Positions 59,901 to 64,000 of a DNA stretch of 64,000 bases are shown piece after piece; position 1 is the stretch's first letter; every line of letters begins with the position of its first letter. Under the pieces are notes generated by a model. The model saw only the letters and a list, made by a program, of their open reading frames with translations, did not search any database and had not been told where the DNA came from. Both the position numbers and the translations under genes were made by a program. Source of the stretch: Corallochytrium limacisporum (lineage: Eukaryota; Opisthokonta); contig PDIP01000003.1 of NCBI GenBank assembly GCA_002811645.1, positions 545,739-609,738 of the forward strand. Reading direction: 5' to 3'.

Positions 59901-61798
59901 ACCGCTACTTCTGCAAGCCTGCCAAGGACGTAGACAAGCATTTTAAGCGACTGGGGGCTCAGGAACTCGTTGAGACTGGACTGGGTGATGACCAGGACGA
60001 TGATGGCTATCAGACAAAACTGAAGCCCTGGGAAGGTGAGCTAATGGCCAAGCTGGGTCTGGATGCGTCCGCTGTCTCCGAGCCTCCGCCGAAGTCCGTC
60101 GAAGACATCAAGGACGAGTCCAACTACTTGCGTGGTACCATTCTGCAGGGGTTGCAGGACCGCAGCACAGGGGCCATCTCTGCTTCGGATGCTCAACTTA
60201 CCAAATTTCACGGTATCTATATGCAGGACGATCGCGATCTGCGCGAGACTCGTAAGGCCCAGGGTATGGAAAAGGCTTTCAGCTTTATGGTGCGTGTCCG
60301 TGTGCCCGGGGGGATCACTACCTCCGAACAGTGGCTGGAGATGGATCGGATCAGTGACGAACTCGCTAACGGTACCCTGAAGCTGACCACTCGCCAGGCC
60401 TATCAGCTCCATGGTGTGCTCAAGTACAACCTCAAGGCGTCTATCCAGGGCATCAATCGAGCTCTCATGGACACCCTGGCTGCCTGCGGTGACGTGAATC
60501 GCAATGTCATGTGCAACCCGAACCCTTTCCAAAGCAAGGTGCATGCTGAGGTACAGCAGTTCGTAGAAGACCTAAGTGCCCATTTGACACCTCGCACCTC
60601 TGCCTACCACGAAATCTGGCTCGATAAGAAGCCCGTTGGCGGCGGTTCTTTCGTGGATGAGGAGCCAATTTACGGCAAGCACTACCTACCTCGCAAATTC
60701 AAGATTGCAGTTGCCATTCCCCCAAACAACGACGTGGACGTCTTCGCCCACTGCCTTGGTTTTATTGCTGTTGTGGACCAGGACGAGAATCTGCTGGGCT
60801 TCAACGTAACCGTTGGTGGTGGTATGGGTATGACGCACGGTAACAAGAAAACCTTCCCCCGTACTGCAGATGTCATGTGCTTCGCCCCCGTGGATAAGTG
60901 CATTGATATTGCGGAGAAGGTTGTCACAACCCAGCGGGACTACGGCGATCGTACCAACCGCAAGCACGCACGCCTTAAATACACCATCGACGACCGTGGC
61001 ATCGAATGGTTTAAGGCCGAGGTCGAAAGTCGGCTGGGCTACAAGCTGGAGGACCCCAAGCCCTTCCGTTTCACCTCCAATTCCGACCGCTATGGCTGGA
61101 CCCAAGGTCTGGAAAACAAGTGGCATTACGGTATGTACATCGAAAATGGTCGTGTCCTTGACAAGCCTGGTCACATGCTCAAGACTGCCCTCCGTGAGGT
61201 TGCCAAAGTCCACACTGGCGACTTCCGTCTGACCTCCAACCAAAATCTGATTATTGGCAACGTCGAGGAGTCCAACAAAGATTTCATTGAACAGATCCTG
61301 CAGCGGCATGGCTGTGGCAACCAGGCTCACTCTGGACTGCGCTTGAATTCAATGGCCTGTGTTGCTTTGCCAACCTGTGCCCTTGCCATGGCAGAGTCTG
61401 AGCGCTATTTGCCTTCCTTGGTTACACGTGTCGAGGAGCTACTGGACGAGAGTGGCTTGCGCCAGGAGGCCATTACCATTCGCATGACTGGCTGCCCGAA
61501 CGGCTGTGCCCGCCCATACCTGGCAGAGATTGCCTTTGTCGGTAAGGCCCCAGGCACTTACAATATGTACTTGGGTGCCTCTCACAGTGGTGATCGCCTG
61601 AACAAACTCTTCCGGGAGTCTCTCAAGGAGGATGAGATCATTAAGGTTCTGCGTCCTATTATCAAAGCCTACTCTTCTGAGAAGCGAGAAGGCGAGCATT
61701 TTGGAGATTTTGTGATCCGTCAGGGATACATCAAGCCTACCATTCAAGGCCGTCACTTCCACGACGATGTGAACACTGAAGGAGCCATTGTGGCATAA
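56969..61798 (+). CDS. MET5: NADPH sulfite reductase hemoprotein beta subunit (Met5)
   Basis: A 1609-residue fungal-type beta subunit. Order of domains: a PFOR-like N-terminal region (about 1-860), a flavodoxin domain at about 876-1020 ([33 protein letters not shown]), then the siroheme/[4Fe-4S] sulfite reductase at about 1080-1600. The cluster and siroheme ligands are seen as Cys1464 and Cys1470 (C-X5-C in CVALPTC) and Cys1509 and Cys1513 (C-X3-C in TGCPNGC). The enzyme uses six electrons from Met10 to turn sulfite into sulfide for cysteine and methionine synthesis. The frame is open 33 codons further upstream, from a TTG. The first ATG is 56969 (context CAAAATGGC), giving MAPASIDTG, which parallels the MAPGKL start of Met10. 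Yeast Met5 has 1442 residues. The extra length is mostly N-terminal. Confidence 0.94.
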   Translation: MAPASIDTGVTTTGLGVLLQALTKTEGSTVFYTSKQYNASAAIQCSSRNVDFREHDPLLTAAQEQLANSAICVKAVLGSSQLRESLPFLTSFAQSRSSMVFVAVADNLDDVQSLAQDTSFKRAGVSLVVPNGDIQEIYDMTVIVQAFAIQAKTPVAIVLERAVLFESIGVAAVSPTIQVADLVVETTEEKQGVSTSAVGAYNLSFRDTGDSSAVIAAYVQVADAFANVTGRSYATVETVRAATSTANVAVAVAPVAEVVKSQSSDFSVVAIRVAQPLALQTESFEAAEQIAILTNGEDASSALYVDFLEASDDLPAHIVTLNVTGSDLVQSRRALTITEEGLTVQGDEEFSEEPAEVASSLVRVFSSDTKRLNAVLELIVDLSRVVLGTPARALTQSASDGSAVLYSGIVKLGNDSNVNSTDFAARATVDVALDPAALEKTVRFSGLVESPRLVVFGVASNALDSALASDVKGALCSAYTKIGASTGDDLSLVAAFIYAQVVDEEARTRCLASLTAAVDALEQDIAAALPKSIPGAWKQKFGTVPVPQKTFVAQKNVSATDSTGTGERPHPYLEVLGHVTGSKKIDTESQLHSAIGKSLAAQQAREDLLTAVRQTLRDAEDDIAEDTKTVLGEYLAGAAIGRSEELLSKIAGLPDREQFSAIDDLAKNLEDGVLDGKHKWLVLDMGKTTDTMALSAVNSFLSSRCELNLLIVDTDLYSGKRHRRTRDIGLYAMQYGNAYVASIAMYASYTQTMEALAEAQTFHGPSVVLAYYPAAKEGQIETLKRTKEAIDNGWVPLYRWNPEQESPFTLDTEQNRTEIQQFLDRFNHLSLLSKTEASFPSAIDGSVDKSYKSARNAELARAKQSFDGLLSGMNHDPVTILYGSDGGNAEKVAFSLTKKLKSSGVPTVCIPADDFDAADLSNLKRLVIILATAGQGEYTMNSKEFGKAVASMDESLENVETAIFGLGDRHYWPGKDGDRYFCKPAKDVDKHFKRLGAQELVETGLGDDQDDDGYQTKLKPWEGELMAKLGLDASAVSEPPPKSVEDIKDESNYLRGTILQGLQDRSTGAISASDAQLTKFHGIYMQDDRDLRETRKAQGMEKAFSFMVRVRVPGGITTSEQWLEMDRISDELANGTLKLTTRQAYQLHGVLKYNLKASIQGINRALMDTLAACGDVNRNVMCNPNPFQSKVHAEVQQFVEDLSAHLTPRTSAYHEIWLDKKPVGGGSFVDEEPIYGKHYLPRKFKIAVAIPPNNDVDVFAHCLGFIAVVDQDENLLGFNVTVGGGMGMTHGNKKTFPRTADVMCFAPVDKCIDIAEKVVTTQRDYGDRTNRKHARLKYTIDDRGIEWFKAEVESRLGYKLEDPKPFRFTSNSDRYGWTQGLENKWHYGMYIENGRVLDKPGHMLKTALREVAKVHTGDFRLTSNQNLIIGNVEESNKDFIEQILQRHGCGNQAHSGLRLNSMACVALPTCALAMAESERYLPSLVTRVEELLDESGLRQEAITIRMTGCPNGCARPYLAEIAFVGKAPGTYNMYLGASHSGDRLNKLFRESLKEDEIIKVLRPIIKAYSSEKREGEHFGDFVIRQGYIKPTIQGRHFHDDVNTEGAIVA

Positions 61799-62005
61799 GG
61801 AGGGAACCTTAAGAAATGTTCTCGCCCAGACGGGGTTGTTGATATTGTAATTGAAATACACTGTCCATTGTCGTAGGTGTAATATTTCAAGAACTTTCTC
61901 TCACTTCAAACCTAATAGCGAACTAAATTGAATGTCTCATACGATGATGCCAAACGATGATTTATGAATGTTGAACCTTAATGACAGTTTTGTAAAGAAA
62001 ATATT

Positions 62006-63487
62006 TTATGCCGTCTGCAGAGCATTGCAGACTCCGCCGACAATGATGGCAGCAGGGGAGATGATAACGGCATCACGGGCCTTCTGATGAATGTCCTCCA
62101 GGGTGCCAAAGACTTCCTGCTGATCCCCCCACGTTGCCTTCTGCACCACAGCGGCCGGAGTTTTGTTTGGGAATCCAAGTTCGCTGATAAGGCGTTGACT
62201 CAGGTCTCCTAGGCGCTCAATGCCCATGAGGAACACAAGAGTGCGCTTGGCGTGGTACTGAGGGATCTCGGGCAAAGTACCCTCCCGTCCGCGACCAGTC
62301 AGCACTAGCACTTGATCAGCTATACCACGATGAGTCACAGGGATATTGGCAGCCAGAGGGGCAGCGAATGCACTCGTCACACCAGCGATCACTTTGGCCT
62401 CGTAACCGTGCTCGCGGAAGAAAACAATCTCTTCACCACCGCGACCGAATACAAAGGGATCCCCACCCTTGAGGCGAACGACGGTCTTGCCCTGCTTCAG
62501 CGCCTGTAAACCCCACTCGTGGAGCTCGTTCTGGGCCTTATCAGCCCTTCCAGGGTACTTCTGTGCAAACTTGATCTCGCACTTGATCGTGTTGATCAAC
62601 TCTTTAGGGATCAGCTTGTCCGCAAGCACCAAATCAGCACGGTCCAGGACTTCACGAGCAGCCATTGTCAGTAAACCCGGTGAACCCGGCCCAGCACCGA
62701 CCAACCAAATCTCACCATGGGCAGCAAGTATCTTATCATCACAGCCACTCTGTTCCTCCTCGTTCCTTGTATGTTGGGCCTGCTGCGTGAGTGCGCGACT
62801 GACGCCTAGTGAAGAAGGTAATACATCTTCCAGGTAATGCACCTTGAGTTCCTCAATATCACCAGCAGTGATCTTGGCCAGGTCGTCATAAGACCATGAC
62901 TCTGCAATCCTCCTCAAAAAAGTGCTTGCTGGCATCTCCTTATTTTCATTGACCTCGATGGCCCGAATGGCATCCCGCATACTGGCATACTTCTCGATCG
63001 AAGAGGAGATATTTGTGGGCAGTAACTTTTCGATGTCCCGGCGGATACGGGCGGCAAGACTGCAGCCAGACCCTTTTGTGCTAACGGTAACCTCGAGTCG
63101 GCCTTGGTGGCTCACAGATGGCAGAATAAAGTCACTGCTGTCTGCGGCCAGGGGGGCAGTCACGAGGATCCCTGCATCATTGCACACCCTTGCGAGCCAT
63201 TGTTGTTGTGCCTGGTCACCTTCAGCCACAAATAGAACCTGCACTCCAAGGCTCAGCAGGGCATCCCGAGAGATTTCCTCCTTCGAAAATTCCACTCTGC
63301 CACTTTCCAGAAACTGCTTCATCTCAGTTGCCACTATGGCCGCAGGCGGCATGAAGACAGTGAGACGATTCACCCCGCCTTGCAGCGCGAGATTCACGCG
63401 GGATGCCGCCAGAACGCCAGTACCATAGACGCCAACCACGCGTCCAGACAGACGTAACCCAACGGAGACGTGGTTGCGAGTTGCCAT
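62006..63487 (-). CDS. MET1: Siroheme biosynthesis enzyme: Met8-like domain fused to uroporphyrinogen-III methyltransferase
   Basis: A 493-residue two-domain protein. The N-terminal part (about 1-230) is Met8/CysG-like: a Rossmann fold with GVYGTGVLAASR (19-30) and the conserved FILPSVSHQGRLEVTVST segment. Residues 259-493 are a complete SUMT domain (VGAGPGSPGLLT, KGGDPFVFGRGGEE, AGVTSAFAAPLA), which methylates uroporphyrinogen III to precorrin-2. Siroheme made from it is the cofactor of the sulfite reductase encoded next door. In the Met8-like part the position of the catalytic Asp (NVVD motif in CysG and Met8) reads TAPL, with Leu113 in place of Asp, so the dehydrogenase/chelatase steps may be lost here and done elsewhere. 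It starts at ATG 63487. Its stop is 207 bp from the MET5 stop (convergent). Confidence 0.9.
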   Translation of the reverse strand: MATRNHVSVGLRLSGRVVGVYGTGVLAASRVNLALQGGVNRLTVFMPPAAIVATEMKQFLESGRVEFSKEEISRDALLSLGVQVLFVAEGDQAQQQWLARVCNDAGILVTAPLAADSSDFILPSVSHQGRLEVTVSTKGSGCSLAARIRRDIEKLLPTNISSSIEKYASMRDAIRAIEVNENKEMPASTFLRRIAESWSYDDLAKITAGDIEELKVHYLEDVLPSSLGVSRALTQQAQHTRNEEEQSGCDDKILAAHGEIWLVGAGPGSPGLLTMAAREVLDRADLVLADKLIPKELINTIKCEIKFAQKYPGRADKAQNELHEWGLQALKQGKTVVRLKGGDPFVFGRGGEEIVFFREHGYEAKVIAGVTSAFAAPLAANIPVTHRGIADQVLVLTGRGREGTLPEIPQYHAKRTLVFLMGIERLGDLSQRLISELGFPNKTPAAVVQKATWGDQQEVFGTLEDIHQKARDAVIISPAAIIVGGVCNALQTA

Positions 63488-64000
63488 ATTGGCAAAGATT
63501 TCTGTTCTCCGTAATCCTCGAAGGCACTCTTATCGTTGAGTCCTGTCTCATCGGACGTCCTTTCACATAGGTCTTGAAAATCATCTTATCATTTCTTAGT
63601 ACCAGAATCGAATTATGTCGCCGGTGTCCTGACAATTACTATGTCTGTCCCACCCACAGTCGTCTGTCGGGACAGCTGACCACCGTCGGCGAGGACAGAA
63701 GAAAGTGCCGAGTTGAGTGTGGACTTAGGGCTCCCTGGCTTTACCACCACTGCATTTCAGTGGAAAATGTGTGAACTTGGGCCCCCGCCATAGAAGAGCA
63801 CCGGCAGACAAAAATAGCACGAGTACGGGTACGTTGGAGACCCGTATAACAGAGCGGTAAGTTTCCAGGCCTGAGATCCCTCTGATCCCTATCGATTCAC
63901 CCCACTGCTGTGCTGGGATGACACTGCTTCGTATCGAGGGACGGCCAAAAAACTGGAGACGCAACTATACTTTTGCCACATCTGGGTATCGTATCTCATT
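63488..64000. other. 5' flank of the siroheme gene at the window edge
   Basis: 513 bp with no supported gene. It is the upstream region of the MET1-like gene and may hold the promoter shared with a gene beyond the window. Confidence 0.5.

Overview
The window is nuclear DNA of a eukaryote. I read 21 well-supported protein genes and one doubtful small one. Nearly all are single open frames, and only one clear spliceosomal intron is visible (41996-42218, GTAAGT donor, TACTAAC branch point). The gene content is opisthokont: fungal-type NADPH sulfite reductase alpha and beta subunits, Rpd3, Nop14, Ies6, Yta7/ATAD2, Rpp30, Oma1 and a PTS1-bearing Nudix protein. An early-diverging fungus or a unicellular holozoan would fit. 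The ULK4-type pseudokinase hints at a lineage with motile cilia. The B4GALT7-like transferase and RAB3GAP2 argue against a yeast-like or typical higher fungus. I cannot name the species from sequence alone.

Layout. 1-9 kb: an Mpo1-like 2-hydroxy fatty acid dioxygenase, a methyltransferase, a SthA-type transhydrogenase with a mitochondrial presequence, and an ankyrin-DysF-FYVE-RING protein. 11.7-20.8 kb: the ULK4-like pseudokinase, mitochondrial uL13, RNase P subunit Rpp30, the mitochondrial protease Oma1 and RPA2. 22.5-38.5 kb: UDP-galactose 4-epimerase, cohesin acetyltransferase Eco1, Rpd3, a GT7 galactosyltransferase, RAB3GAP2, an ATAD2/Yta7 AAA protein, Ies6 and a NEK-like kinase. 38.5-45.3 kb: Nop14, the Nudix hydrolase and PIGG/Gpi7. 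45.7-63.5 kb: an SLC13 anion permease with TrkA-C-like domains, a 3.8-kb stretch without genes, sulfite reductase alpha (MET10), sulfite reductase beta (MET5) head to head with it, and a siroheme-synthase-like MET1/MET8 fusion.

The last block is the most interesting. Anion (possibly sulfate) uptake, both sulfite reductase subunits and the enzyme that makes the siroheme cofactor lie side by side, which looks like a clustered sulfate-assimilation pathway. The transporter's substrate is inferred, not shown. The Met8-like half of the siroheme enzyme appears to lack its catalytic Asp.

Gene spacing is uneven. Facing 3' ends are 20-240 bp apart, while shared 5' regions run 0.5-2.8 kb and carry poly-G/poly-C runs, some palindromic, and GA/CT tracts. 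I found no convincing tRNA, rRNA, transposon, CRISPR or viral element.
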